Of a stretch of DNA of 50,203 nt, positions 32,325-40,980 are shown piece after piece. Both the position numbers and the translations under genes were made by a program. The notes below the pieces were generated by a model. The model was not told where the DNA came from. It worked only from the letters and a program-made list of their open reading frames with translations, and did no database searches. Positions within the stretch are counted from its first letter, which is position 1; every line of letters begins with the position of its first letter. The DNA is from Bacillota bacterium (GTDB taxonomy: Bacteria; Sysuimicrobiota; Sysuimicrobiia; Sysuimicrobiales; Segetimicrobiaceae), in NCBI GenBank assembly GCA_021324975.1, contig JAJPIA010000094.1, positions 1 through 50,203 of the forward strand, given 5' to 3'.

Positions 32325-33128
32325 CTACGACTTTCCGCACGGCTGCGTGAAGGCATCGCTCGTCTCAGCGTAGCCGCGGTCAGGCTTGTTCGCATCGGTC
32401 CACGCCAACATGCCAACGGCCTGTCCCGCACCGTTGACCGCCGGCGCGCCGCTGAACCCCGCGCCTGGCGCCGACCGTTCGGGGAACGCGAGCACCCCCA
32501 CCCGCGTGCCATCCCGCGCCCGGTCGACCTCGAGGACCGTGCCCGCGACGCGATCCTGCGCTCCGGCCGAATTCGCCGCGCGGTACCCGATGACCGTGAC
32601 GGCGTCGCCGGGTCTCATCCCCTTGCCTGGGGGCAGGGCCGAGAAGGCCGGTAGCGCTGCCGTATGCGCCGGTGCCCAAAATTGCCGGCCATCGGGCGCC
32701 TGCCATGACAGCGCTCCACCCGGGAGCAAGAGATCGTTTGCCGGGCGAAGCTTGATCTCCGCCACGTCACGGCTCCACGCGTGAAAACTGTAGAGGCCCG
32801 GGACGGACGAGGTGGGGTCATAGGGCAGCCGCGAGGCACACACGATGTCGGCTGCGTAGGCTTCGCGATTTACCACAGCAATGAGCCGCTTGGCCCGGTC
32901 GCGGGTGACGACCGACGCGACGTGACTCGCCGTGAGGGCCGTCCCGTCGGCATTGATAAAGAATCCCGTGCCGGTTTGGAGCGGGCGGGTACTGTCGCGG
33001 TCAACCGCTGCAACGAAGAACACGGCGGGGTTTTCGCCCGCGGGCTGATCCCAGGCTGCCGTCGGCGCCGCGGCCAACGCCGTCAACACGAGCATGATCT
33101 GGACATAGACATGTCGAGGGGGTCGCAC
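32325..33128 (-). CDS. secreted trypsin-like serine protease
   Basis: About 267 residues from GTG 33128; the ATG at 33095 is an alternative. The N-terminus fits a signal peptide (basic RPPRH, then IMLVLTALAAAPTAAW). The chymotrypsin-fold domain shows His in GTALTASHVAS, Asp in SRDVAEIKL and Ser in GAGFSGAPAVNG (GxSG), so a complete catalytic triad is visible. The alternation of strands fits the HtrA/trypsin-2 group without a PDZ domain. It is exported and probably cleaves extracellular or envelope proteins. Single gene; the function of the host pathway is unknown. Confidence 0.8.
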   Translation of the reverse strand: MRPPRHVYVQIMLVLTALAAAPTAAWDQPAGENPAVFFVAAVDRDSTRPLQTGTGFFINADGTALTASHVASVVTRDRAKRLIAVVNREAYAADIVCASRLPYDPTSSVPGLYSFHAWSRDVAEIKLRPANDLLLPGGALSWQAPDGRQFWAPAHTAALPAFSALPPGKGMRPGDAVTVIGYRAANSAGAQDRVAGTVLEVDRARDGTRVGVLAFPERSAPGAGFSGAPAVNGAGQAVGMLAWTDANKPDRGYAETSDAFTQPCGKS

Positions 33129-33459
33129 TGTCCCGGGCACCCGCCGATGGGATGAGCAGCGCGCTATTCGCCGCAGGACGACGTTCCGCCTGGGGCGGGC
33201 GCGGCCGCTTCCCATGGCCCCGAGCGCGAGGCCGTGGTAGGCGCACGGGCCCGGCACACCGAGGGCCGATATACGGCAGTGTCGAGGTACGACAAGGCGC
33301 CGGCGCACGTCGATTTTGCAACGGACAGGAGGAAGGTCCGGTCGGACGCGGGCGACCTGGTCCCCGCCCGGCGGCGGTCTACCGCACCCCGGATGAGGGT
33401 AAGTTCTACTTCACCAGAGTTCGGTGGAGGGCGGGACCCGTTCCAAGAGCCGGCGGACG
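33129..33459. other. intergenic between divergent genes, nothing recognised
   Basis: About 330 bases between the protease gene (minus) and the HD-GYP sensor gene (plus). Several open frames exist but none shows a start with a ribosome site or a protein-like composition. No RNA motif was recognised. Confidence 0.45.
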
Positions 33460-36400
33460 ATGATCGCGAACATCGCGAGAATGCTTGGGCTCGCGGCGGC
33501 CTACTACATCACCGGGCGGCTCGGGCTCCTGCTGGCTGTTCCGCCCGGCTATGCGACCCCAGTCTGGCCTCCAGCCGGGCTCGCGCTGGCCGGCCTGCTG
33601 CTACTCGGATATCGCGTCTGGCCGGGGGTGTTCCTCGGCTCCTTTCTGGTGAACCTCACCGGCGTTGGCGGTCCAATCCATGCCGACGCGCTCCTGCGAT
33701 CCGGAGCGCTGGCCGGGTGGATCGCGGCTGGGGCCACGCTGGAGGCGTGCCTCGGGGCGGCATTGGTCCGACGGCTGGTCGGCTTCCCGACCGCCCTGGA
33801 CGAGGCCCGGGATGTCGCGCTGTTCCTGGTGCTCGGCGGCCCCGCCGCCAGCGTACTGAATGCCACGTGGAGCGTGACGGCGCTGGCGTTTCAGGGAGTT
33901 GTTCCGTGGCCGGCTTACCCATTTAATTGGCTGACATGGTGGGCGGGGGACGCGATGGGCGTCCTCGTCGTGACGCCGCTGGCGCTGATGTGCCTGGCCC
34001 CGCCGAGGGAGGCCTGGCGCGCCCGGCTGGTCCCCGTGGGGATTCCGCTCCTGGTGGCGTTTGTGCTCTCTATCGCGATGTTCATCAAGATGAGCGCCTG
34101 GGATCAGGCCGCCGCGAGATCTGACTTTGAGGAACACGCGGACAATCTGGGCGCGGTCCTCCGCGGCTCGCTCGACCGCTACCTCGAAGCTCTCTACTCA
34201 ATCGGCAGTCTCTTCGTAAGCGCCCAGGTGGACCGCCAGGCGTTCGACGAATTTGCGGGCAGGGAGTTGGCGCAGCATCCCGGGATCAAAGCCCTCGAGT
34301 GGATCCCCCGGGTGGCGGCTGCCAACCGGGATGCGTACGAGCGCGCGGCGCACGATGACGGGTACTGGATGTTTGCGATCCACGATGTAGCGGCGGGAGG
34401 TCGCGTGGTCATTGCTGGGACGCGCAGCGAGTACTTTCCCGTGTATTTCGTGGTTCCGTATCGAGGCAGCGAAGCGGCGTTGGGCTTCGATTTAGCCTCC
34501 GACCCGGTGCGCCGTGCCGCCCTGATCGAGGCCCGAGATTCCGGTGACATCGTGGCCTCCGGTCGCGTCACGCTCGTCCAGGAGACCGGCCAATCGTTCG
34601 GGGTTCTCCTCTTCGCCCCCGTGTACCATCGCAGCGCTCCGGTTTCCACGCACTCGGCGCGCCGCGACCACCTGCTCGGCTTCGGCCTGCTGGTGCTGCG
34701 GATGAAGGACTTCGCAGGCGCGACGTTTCCGGCGGAGCGACTCAACGGGCTGCAGGTGCGAATCGAGGATGACAGCAGCCCGCCGGCGGAGCGTCTGCTG
34801 TGGAGCTCGTCCGCGTCGGCTCGTCGGGACACGCCGGGGGACGCGCGTGCGTCCGAGTGGCGGACGAGCCTGCCGGTTGGGGGCCGCCACTGGACCCTGG
34901 TCGTGACCCGTCCGCCCGGTCTCGGGGGCGCGGGGCGGTTCTGGCAGCCGTGGGCGCTGTTGACCTTGTCGTTGTTCTTCACGGGGCTGCTGGGATCGCT
35001 GCTGCTCATCGTGACCGGCCGCGCGCTCAAGACCGCGCGGCTCGCAACCGAGAACGCCAAGCTGTACGATCGGTATCGGAGCTTATTCGAGGAGGTGCCG
35101 GCCGGGCTGTACCGGGCGTCGCCCGAGGGCGACCTGCTCGACGTCAACTCCGCGTTCCTTCGTATGCTGGGGTATCCCAACCGCCAGGCACTGGGGGCGG
35201 CCACCGCCGCGAGCCTCTATGTGGACCCCGCCGTCCGCCAGCAATGGCGGGCGCAGCTCGAGCGCGATGGTGTGGTTACCGGGTTCGAGTGCGAGCTGAA
35301 ATGCTACGATGGCGCGCGTATTTGGGTCCAGACCAATGCGCGCGCCGTGCGCGATTCCGCCGGCCGCGTCGTCGCGTACGAAGGCGCGATCGTCGATATC
35401 ACGGAACGGAGGCAGGCGGCGGCCCGGCAAGAGGCTGCCGCGTTGGAGAATGCCCGTCTGTACGAGGAGGTCCTTCGCCGCTCGTCCCAACTTCAGGCGC
35501 TGCGCGAGATCGACCGGGCCATTACCGGGAGCCTCGACCTGAGCGTGAGCCTCGACGTTGTGCTGACGAAGGCGATGGCCGAGCTAGAGGTGGACGCGGC
35601 GTGCGTCTTGCTCCTCAATCCCCATCTCCAGGCGCTGGAGTATGCCACGGCGCACGGATTTCGCACGATCGTCCTGCGCAGTCTTCGCATCGCGCTCGGT
35701 GACGGCCTCGCCGGCCGCGTCGCCCAGGAGCGGCAGCGTATGGGCATCGCCGACCTCGCCGCGGTCCCGGACCCGTTGGTCATGCTGCGGCAACCGCAGG
35801 GGCGCAGCGAAGGTTTCAGGACGACGTATGCCACCCCACTCGTTGCCAAGGGGCAGATCTTAGGAGTGCTCCAGGTGTTCTTCCGGCGCGTGGCCGAGCC
35901 GGGGGAGGAGTGGCTGGAGTTCCTCGACACGTTGGCCGGCCAGACTGCGATCGCGATCAGCGATGCCCGCCAGGTGCAAGCACTGCAGCGGTCCAACGAT
36001 GATCTCGTACGCGCCTACGATACGACCCTGGCGGGGTGGGCCCACGCGCTCGAGTTGCGGGACAAGGAGACCGAGGGACATACGCAGCGCGTCGCAGACC
36101 TGGCGGTGCGGCTGGCCGCCAGGCTGCGCATCGGGGACGCCGGCCTGGTGAATCTCCGCCGCGGCGCTCTGTTGCACGATATCGGCAAGATGGCCGTCCC
36201 CGACAGCATCTTGCTCAAGCCCGGCCCCCTCTCAACCGAAGAGCGGCGGATGATCGAGATGCACCCTGTGCATGCGTATGAGTTGCTCGCGCCGATCGAG
36301 TACCTGCGCGGCGCCCTGGATATCCCGTATGGCCACCACGAGCGATGGGACGGCACGGGGTACCCGCGCAGGCTCAGAGGCACGGATATCCCGCTGGCGG

Positions 36401-36723
36401 CCCGCATCTTTGCCGTTGTGGACGTGTGGGACGCTCTCACATCGCGACGTCCCTACCGGGCTGCCTGGAGTGCCGAGCGGGCGCGGCAGTATATCAAGGA
36501 GCGTGCCGGTATCCATTTCGACCCGGAGGTGGTCGGCGCGTTCCTGGGCATGCTGGACGAGGATCCGTTGCTCCTTCACGACGGGGTGGCGGACGCGACC
36601 CCACCGGCGGACGCGATCCCACCGGCGGACGCGGCCTCGCCGACGGGCGCGGCCTCACCGAGGGGCGCGGCCTCACCGAGGGGCGCGACCTCGCCGACGG
36701 GTGCGCGAAGACGCGAGCGCTAG
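33460..36723 (+). CDS. MASE1-CHASE-PAS-GAF-HD-GYP membrane sensor (c-di-GMP phosphodiesterase)
   Basis: 1087 residues. About 5-220: multi-helix MASE1-type membrane sensor. About 220-410: extracytoplasmic CHASE domain (FPVYFVVPYRG, DPVRRAALIEARDSG). A helix at 500-520 returns to the cytosol. PAS about 537-660 (LFEEVPAGLYRASPEGDLLD), GAF about 680-850, HD-GYP about 862-1035. The HD-GYP active site is complete: HDIGKMAVPD near 904 and HHERWDGTGYP near 956, so hydrolysis of cyclic di-GMP is expected. No GGDEF domain is present. The C-terminal 44 residues are 18-bp repeats (see separate entry). The start ATG 33460 has a weak GGA site; GTG 33424 would add 12 residues. Confidence 0.9.
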   Translation: MIANIARMLGLAAAYYITGRLGLLLAVPPGYATPVWPPAGLALAGLLLLGYRVWPGVFLGSFLVNLTGVGGPIHADALLRSGALAGWIAAGATLEACLGAALVRRLVGFPTALDEARDVALFLVLGGPAASVLNATWSVTALAFQGVVPWPAYPFNWLTWWAGDAMGVLVVTPLALMCLAPPREAWRARLVPVGIPLLVAFVLSIAMFIKMSAWDQAAARSDFEEHADNLGAVLRGSLDRYLEALYSIGSLFVSAQVDRQAFDEFAGRELAQHPGIKALEWIPRVAAANRDAYERAAHDDGYWMFAIHDVAAGGRVVIAGTRSEYFPVYFVVPYRGSEAALGFDLASDPVRRAALIEARDSGDIVASGRVTLVQETGQSFGVLLFAPVYHRSAPVSTHSARRDHLLGFGLLVLRMKDFAGATFPAERLNGLQVRIEDDSSPPAERLLWSSSASARRDTPGDARASEWRTSLPVGGRHWTLVVTRPPGLGGAGRFWQPWALLTLSLFFTGLLGSLLLIVTGRALKTARLATENAKLYDRYRSLFEEVPAGLYRASPEGDLLDVNSAFLRMLGYPNRQALGAATAASLYVDPAVRQQWRAQLERDGVVTGFECELKCYDGARIWVQTNARAVRDSAGRVVAYEGAIVDITERRQAAARQEAAALENARLYEEVLRRSSQLQALREIDRAITGSLDLSVSLDVVLTKAMAELEVDAACVLLLNPHLQALEYATAHGFRTIVLRSLRIALGDGLAGRVAQERQRMGIADLAAVPDPLVMLRQPQGRSEGFRTTYATPLVAKGQILGVLQVFFRRVAEPGEEWLEFLDTLAGQTAIAISDARQVQALQRSNDDLVRAYDTTLAGWAHALELRDKETEGHTQRVADLAVRLAARLRIGDAGLVNLRRGALLHDIGKMAVPDSILLKPGPLSTEERRMIEMHPVHAYELLAPIEYLRGALDIPYGHHERWDGTGYPRRLRGTDIPLAARIFAVVDVWDALTSRRPYRAAWSAERARQYIKERAGIHFDPEVVGAFLGMLDEDPLLLHDGVADATPPADAIPPADAASPTGAASPRGAASPRGATSPTGARRRER
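36589..36696 (+). repeat. six tandem 18-bp repeats at the end of the HD-GYP gene
   Basis: Six in-frame 18-bp units from 36589, followed by a partial seventh, encode the hexapeptides ADATPP, ADAIPP, ADAASP, TGAASP, RGAASP, RGATSP. They form a Pro/Ala-rich disordered tail and probably arose by slippage. Confidence 0.88.
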
Positions 36724-36799
36724 GTAAGAGGATTCGGGCGCAAGACCGGTGTAAGATCGATGCACGTCGGCACGATGGCTCCAAGCGGGGGGATCCACG

Positions 36800-37582
36800 C
36801 TGAACCAGCCGCTCCTCGGCGTTCTGTACCGCCTCTACGAACGTCGCCTGCTCAAATCGCTCCGTGAGGCTCGGCTTCCCCGGCACATCGGGCTCATCCT
36901 CGACGGCAACCGCCGCTACGGGCAGGCAGCGGGTTTGAGCGGCGCGGATGCGTACCGGCTGGGCGCGGACAAGGTCAACGATGTGCTGAAGTGGTGCGAT
37001 GAGCTCGGCATCCCCGAAGTCACGATCTGGGTCCTGTCCATCGACAATCTGGAGCGTCCCGAGGACGAGGTGCAGGCGCTGCTCGCGGTCATCGAGGAAA
37101 AGATTCAGGATCTGGCGCGGCACCCCGCGACGGCGGGACGGCAGCGACAGCTGCGCGCCGTCGGCCGCCTGGACGTGCTCCCCGAATCGCTCCGGCAGGC
37201 CATCGCGGAAGCAGAGCGTGCTACGGCCGACCATGCCCGATGCTGGCTCAACATCGCGGTCGGTTACAGCGGGCGTCAGGAGATCGCGGACGCCGTCCGG
37301 GCGCTCGTGCGGGCGCGCTACCGTGCCGGGATGACGGCCGACGAACTCGAGGCGTACATCACACCGGAGGAGATCGGGAGCCGCGTCTATGCCAACGGCA
37401 GCCACGATCCCGATCTCATCATCCGGACGAGCGGTGAGATCCGGCTCAGCGGGTTCCTGCTGTGGCAGAGCGTGTACAGCGAGTATTATTTCTGCGACGT
37501 GCCGTGGCCGGCGTTCCGCAAGGTCGATTTCCTTCGGGCGCTCCGGAGCTACCAGCAGCGGGATCGGCGGTTCGGGATCTAA
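36800..37582 (+). CDS. uppS: cis-prenyltransferase (isoprenyl diphosphate synthase, Rv1086-like)
   Basis: About 260 residues, cytosolic enzyme that extends isoprenyl diphosphates in the cis configuration, supplying polyprenyl carriers for wall polymers. The signature IGLILDGNRRYGQ carries the catalytic Asp, followed by GADKVNDVLKWCDELGIP, TIWVLSIDNLERP, LNIAVGYSGRQEI, DPDLIIRTSGEIRLSGFLLW (diphosphate-binding) and SEYYFCDVPWPAF. The pattern resembles mycobacterial Rv1086 (short-chain product) more than E. coli UppS. No ATG, GTG or TTG lies before the active site in this frame. CTG 36800 with GGGGGGA seven bases upstream is the likely start. An ATG at 36935 would remove the catalytic Asp. Confidence 0.85.
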   Translation: MNQPLLGVLYRLYERRLLKSLREARLPRHIGLILDGNRRYGQAAGLSGADAYRLGADKVNDVLKWCDELGIPEVTIWVLSIDNLERPEDEVQALLAVIEEKIQDLARHPATAGRQRQLRAVGRLDVLPESLRQAIAEAERATADHARCWLNIAVGYSGRQEIADAVRALVRARYRAGMTADELEAYITPEEIGSRVYANGSHDPDLIIRTSGEIRLSGFLLWQSVYSEYYFCDVPWPAFRKVDFLRALRSYQQRDRRFGI

Positions 37583-37687
37583 CGCGCGCCGGACCGCCGC
37601 TTCGGGCTGCCGTTGCTCGACGAGGGCGGCGCCGCAAAGCGTGCGCCGGCGACACGACCGCGCCGGCGCCGGGTACCGAGGCGCGCC

Positions 37688-38707
37688 CTACGGGTCGGTC
37701 CGGGACCCCGGGGTGGTCTTCTTGCCGCTCGCGCCGCGGGCCGGCTGCTTTGGGGGCAGCGGCGTGTGCGCCGCGGACCCGCTGTCGGCTGTCGGCGGCA
37801 CGCCGCTGATCAGCCACCGGGTCTTTGCGCGCAGATCGCGCGGGTCGGGCACCCAGAAGTCCAGGCGCATCCGGGCGAGGTTGTCGTACAGGACGGCCGG
37901 ACGGCCCTCGATCGACGCGGCCGTCACCTCCTCCGGCGTGAGCGGCTCGACGCGCTGCATCCATCCGAGGATCTCGGACGAGGTGAGATCGGTCTGGACA
38001 TCGCCGTGCGCCGTTTCCACGATCTGCGGGATGCGCACGACCACGCCGGGCTTGTGCACCTGAGCCAGTGCGGCGCGGACAAAATGCTGCTGCCGCCGGA
38101 TGCGCCCGATGTCCCCCTCGGGGTCGTGCCGAAATCGCAGATATTGCTCGGCATGGGCGCCGTCCAGCACCTGCGGGCCCGGATACAAATTGATGTAGAG
38201 ACCCTGCTCGTGGTCCGTGTATACCATTCGCTTTTCCACGTCGATGGGGACGCCGCCGATCAAATCCACGATCTCACGCATGGCCGGCAGGCTGAACACG
38301 ACATAATGCGCGATCGGCACATTGAGGAGCCGCACGACCGCCGCGCGCGCCCGCCCGATCCCGCCGGTGGCGTACGCATGATCGAGCTTGGTGACGGGAT
38401 CGCCGGGCAGGGCGATGGGGATGTCCCGCGGGATGCCGAGGATCCTCACCCGATGGTGCGTGTCGTCCCACTGGACGACCTCGACCGTATCGGTCCGTTG
38501 ACGGTCTTGGGTCAGGCCGACGATCAGAAACCGTGCGTCACCGCGCGGCACGACCACGACGACGTGGTTCGTGGATTGTGGCGTACGGCGAGCTTGTGGT
38601 CCGGACGGCGGCGAGGCGACGCTCAGCGCGAGGGCCAGCGCGAGCGCACAGGCTCCCAGGGCGATCCTGCGGATCGTCGTTGTGATGCTACGGGCGCGGG
38701 CGTGCAT
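37688..38707 (-). CDS. LytR-CpsA-Psr (LCP) family protein
   Basis: 339 residues. An N-terminal membrane anchor (IALGACALALALALSVA) is followed by an extracytoplasmic LCP domain that transfers polyprenyl-diphosphate-linked glycopolymers to peptidoglycan. Family marks: FLIVGLTQDRQRTDTVEVVQ (the 'D-x-R-S/T-D' region), ILGIPRDIPIAL, KLDHAYATGG, DLIGGVPIDVEKRMVY and the Arg-rich YLRFRHDPEGDIGRIRRQQ. The C-terminal tail is Pro/Lys-rich (KQPARGASGKKTTPG). It is convergent with the prenyltransferase gene, which would provide its lipid-linked donors. Confidence 0.92.
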   Translation of the reverse strand: MHARARSITTTIRRIALGACALALALALSVASPPSGPQARRTPQSTNHVVVVVPRGDARFLIVGLTQDRQRTDTVEVVQWDDTHHRVRILGIPRDIPIALPGDPVTKLDHAYATGGIGRARAAVVRLLNVPIAHYVVFSLPAMREIVDLIGGVPIDVEKRMVYTDHEQGLYINLYPGPQVLDGAHAEQYLRFRHDPEGDIGRIRRQQHFVRAALAQVHKPGVVVRIPQIVETAHGDVQTDLTSSEILGWMQRVEPLTPEEVTAASIEGRPAVLYDNLARMRLDFWVPDPRDLRAKTRWLISGVPPTADSGSAAHTPLPPKQPARGASGKKTTPGSRTDP

Positions 38708-38835
38708 CTACCCCCCCAGCTTGTGCGGCGATATCGACGAGGTTGGGCGCGTAAGATCCCTGTGGCACACGAAGGAGTATATCACGAGTGTACCCACGCT
38801 CATCCGATTTTTCATCGTCCGGGTCCTGGCCTGGG

Positions 38836-39483
38836 CTATTGAATGTACACGTCGCCGCAGAGCGCCCGCGGCACCGTCACCCGGTGCCCGTCGATCTCGA
38901 CGCGGCATCCGCTCGGACGCTGTGCCAGGATCTTGACCCTGACTCCCGGGAGGATGCCCAGGCCGGCGAGGCGGCGCAAGGTGGCCGGGTCGCGGTCGCT
39001 CACACGTGCTACCACGCCCGTCGCGCCGGCTCCGAACGCCGTCAGGGCAGGATAGCGGATATCGCGCATCGCCCCCGTCGTCGAGGGGATCGGGTCCCCG
39101 TGCGGGTCCGTCGTGGGATTCCCAAGGGCGGCGGCGATGCGGGCCTCGACGTCGTGTGAGAGGACGTGCTCCATCTTCTCGGCTTCGCCGTGCACCTTGT
39201 CGAGGTCGACCCCCAAGTGCTGCGCCAGGTAGAGTTCGATGAGCCGGTGATGCCGGATCGTCTCGAGCGCGATCCGTTCGCCGGCCGGCGTCAAGGTCAG
39301 GCCGCGATAGCGATGATAGGACACCAGCTTGAGCTTCGCCAGCCGCTGCACCATGGCGGTGGTTGTGGCTGCCGCTACGCCGAGCTCCTTCGACAACTCC
39401 AGGGTGGCCACGGAGCCGTGTCCCCGTTGAAGCTTGTAAATGGCCTTGAGATAGTCTTCCATCACGCCCGTGATGAGGGGCAT
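38836..39483 (-). CDS. DtxR/MntR-family metal-dependent regulator
   Basis: 215 residues with all three parts of an iron- or manganese-dependent repressor. The N-terminal winged helix (about 1-65, MEDYLKAIYKLQ and LSKELGVAAATTTAMVQRL) comes first. The dimerisation domain (about 66-135) contains RHHRLIELYLAQHLG and EAEKMEHVLSHDVEARI, whose Glu and His residues form metal sites. The C-terminal SH3-like FeoA domain (about 150-215) ends RALCGDVYIQ. It would repress metal uptake or storage genes; none is adjacent. ATG 39483 has GGTGAG upstream; the 42 bases before it are open but lie next to the promoter. Confidence 0.93.
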   Translation of the reverse strand: MPLITGVMEDYLKAIYKLQRGHGSVATLELSKELGVAAATTTAMVQRLAKLKLVSYHRYRGLTLTPAGERIALETIRHHRLIELYLAQHLGVDLDKVHGEAEKMEHVLSHDVEARIAAALGNPTTDPHGDPIPSTTGAMRDIRYPALTAFGAGATGVVARVSDRDPATLRRLAGLGILPGVRVKILAQRPSGCRVEIDGHRVTVPRALCGDVYIQ

Positions 39484-39522
39484 GATCTCACCGCACCCCG
39501 GCCGGCGCACACATATAGCACA

Positions 39523-39551
39523 CATGTAGCAGCCGCGGATACGGGTGTCAA
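39523..39551 (-). promoter_or_regulatory. sigma-70 promoter with repeated ATGTGTGC of the DtxR-family gene
   Basis: On the minus strand TTGACA (39551-39546), a 17-base spacer, and TACATG (39528-39523). The -10 region and the bases after it contain ATGTGTGC twice, 11 bases apart, one helical turn, and could be an operator for autoregulation. The -10 match is modest. Confidence 0.5.
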
Positions 39552-39570
39552 TGGGAATGACCTACGCGGA

Positions 39571-39594
39571 GGAGCCGGCCCACCGGCCGGCTCC
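39571..39594 (-). terminator. 10-bp GC hairpin
   Basis: GGAGCCGGCC and GGCCGGCTCC form a perfect 10-bp stem with a 4-base loop, located 31 bases after the stop of the small frame at 39625-39849 and upstream of the DtxR-family promoter. No T-tract follows on either strand, so termination is uncertain. Confidence 0.45.
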
Positions 39595-39624
39595 CCGTGA
39601 CGCGATCGTCCGCGCTAGGCCGGC

Positions 39625-39849
39625 TTAGCGGCCGTCGTAATAGAAATGACTGTAGCCGGGTTGCGGCTCGTCGTAGTAGCCAGCAAGAACCACGTCGCCC
39701 AGCTGGACATTGAACGCACCTCCTTCCATGTTCCTTACCTGAATTTTCTCCACCGGGCCGCCGCTCCCAAACGGGGTCAGGGACGGCGGTTGTCGGCCGG
39801 AGAGGGAACATGTACCCTGCGCCGTACCGTAGTATCGGGCGGTGTCCAT
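39625..39849 (-). CDS. putative small protein, Tyr/Gly-rich end
   Basis: A 74-codon frame from ATG 39849, or 34 codons from ATG 39729. The C-terminal part (VVLAGYYDEPQPGYSHFYYD) is unusually rich in Tyr and Gly, and the middle contains FNVQLGDVVLAG. It lies between divergent genes, followed by a hairpin. Ribosome sites are poor: GGTAAGGA is close to ATG 39729. Another frame starting at ATG 39714, with AAGGAGG upstream, encodes a 31-residue hydrophobic peptide that competes for the same DNA. No family recognised; could be non-coding. Confidence 0.3.
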   Translation of the reverse strand: MDTARYYGTAQGTCSLSGRQPPSLTPFGSGGPVEKIQVRNMEGGAFNVQLGDVVLAGYYDEPQPGYSHFYYDGR

Positions 39850-39875
39850 CAGATGATCACTCAGGGGTGCCCAGT

Positions 39876-40937
39876 ATGACCGACCGCGGCGCGCATGGAA
39901 CTGCGATGGACCGGCGGACGTTGTTGCGTCGAGGGCTGCAAACGGCGGCCGGCACGGCGGCGGCCGTCGTCGCCGCCTGGTGGCCGGACGGGCGGTCGTG
40001 CGCGCGGGCCCAGGCCCCGATCCGAGCGGCCGTGCAGTTCGGCTGGGTCAAGACCGTGGAGTTCGCCGGCAGCTTCATCGCCGACGACCGCGGCTACTAC
40101 AAGGCCGAGGGGCTGGACGTCGACATGCTGTCCGGCGGCCCCGGCATCGACGTGGTCACGGCGATCGTCTCCGGCAGGGCGATGTTTGGCTGCGGCACGG
40201 GCGCGCAGATCCTGGCCAAGGCCCGGCAGCAGGGCGCGCCGCTCAAGGTGATCGGCGTGCTGTATCAAAAGAGCCCGCTCGCCGTGCTCTCCTTGAAGAA
40301 GAGCCCGATCCGGACCCCGCAGGACCTGCTGGGTAAGCGGGTGGGGGTAGCGGCGGCCGACAGCATTCCGTGGACGACATGGCTCGCGCTCAACCACCTC
40401 GACGCGTCCAGGATCACGCGCGTGCCGGTGCAGTTCGACCCCGCGCCCCTCGTCACCGGTCAGGTCGATGCGTTTCTATCGTTCGCGACGGAACAACCCG
40501 TGGAGCTGCAGGTGCAGGGGGTCCCCGTGGAGTTTTTCCTGCTGGCGGACTACGGCTACTCATCCTACTCGGGATGCTACTACGTGCTCGAGGACACGCT
40601 GAAGGCCCGGCGCGATGAGGTTGTGCGGTTCATGCGCGCGGAGGTCCGCGGGTGGGAGGCGAACGTCGCCAACCCGTCCCTGGGCGCGAAGCTCTCCGTG
40701 GAGAAGTACGGCAAGGCCCTGGGGCTGAGTTACATGTCGCAGTACCTGGGCAACAAGGTTACGATCGAGCGGCTCATGCAGACGCCGGTCACGAAGCAAC
40801 ATGGGCTGCTCTGGATGGGCGACGGCGAGATCGCGGCCAACGTCTCCCTGTTCAAGCAAACCGGCATCGGCGTGGGTCCCGAGCTGTTCACGAACGACGT
40901 CTTGCAAGAGATTTACCACGGGCGGAACCGGGTGTGA
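39876..40937 (+). CDS. Tat-exported NMT1/THI5-like ABC substrate-binding protein
   Basis: About 353 residues. The N-terminus carries a twin-arginine signal ([20 protein letters not shown]). The mature domain opens [20 protein letters not shown] and continues [14 protein letters not shown], typical of the NMT1/SsuA/ThiY superfamily that binds thiamine precursors, pyrimidines, riboflavin or sulfonates. Further marks are [11 protein letters not shown]-like [14 protein letters not shown] and [14 protein letters not shown]. It is the first gene of a unit with an ATPase and fused permease, next to adenine deaminase, so a nucleobase-like ligand is possible (inference). ATG 39876 has GGGG upstream; ATG 39906 directly precedes the twin arginines. 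Confidence 0.88.
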   Translation: MTDRGAHGTAMDRRTLLRRGLQTAAGTAAAVVAAWWPDGRSCARAQAPIRAAVQFGWVKTVEFAGSFIADDRGYYKAEGLDVDMLSGGPGIDVVTAIVSGRAMFGCGTGAQILAKARQQGAPLKVIGVLYQKSPLAVLSLKKSPIRTPQDLLGKRVGVAAADSIPWTTWLALNHLDASRITRVPVQFDPAPLVTGQVDAFLSFATEQPVELQVQGVPVEFFLLADYGYSSYSGCYYVLEDTLKARRDEVVRFMRAEVRGWEANVANPSLGAKLSVEKYGKALGLSYMSQYLGNKVTIERLMQTPVTKQHGLLWMGDGEIAANVSLFKQTGIGVGPELFTNDVLQEIYHGRNRV

Positions 40938-40980
40938 TCGTGCCGGCCGCGCCTCACCCGGCTTCGTCCTGCGACGGGGT

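Noticed and set aside
36935-37582. ATG 36935 as start of the cis-prenyltransferase
   Set aside because: It would remove the catalytic DGNRR segment, which is present and in frame upstream.
39622-39714. 31-codon hydrophobic frame with AAGGAGG upstream
   Set aside because: It shares DNA with the 74-codon frame; neither has family support. It was mentioned only as a competitor.
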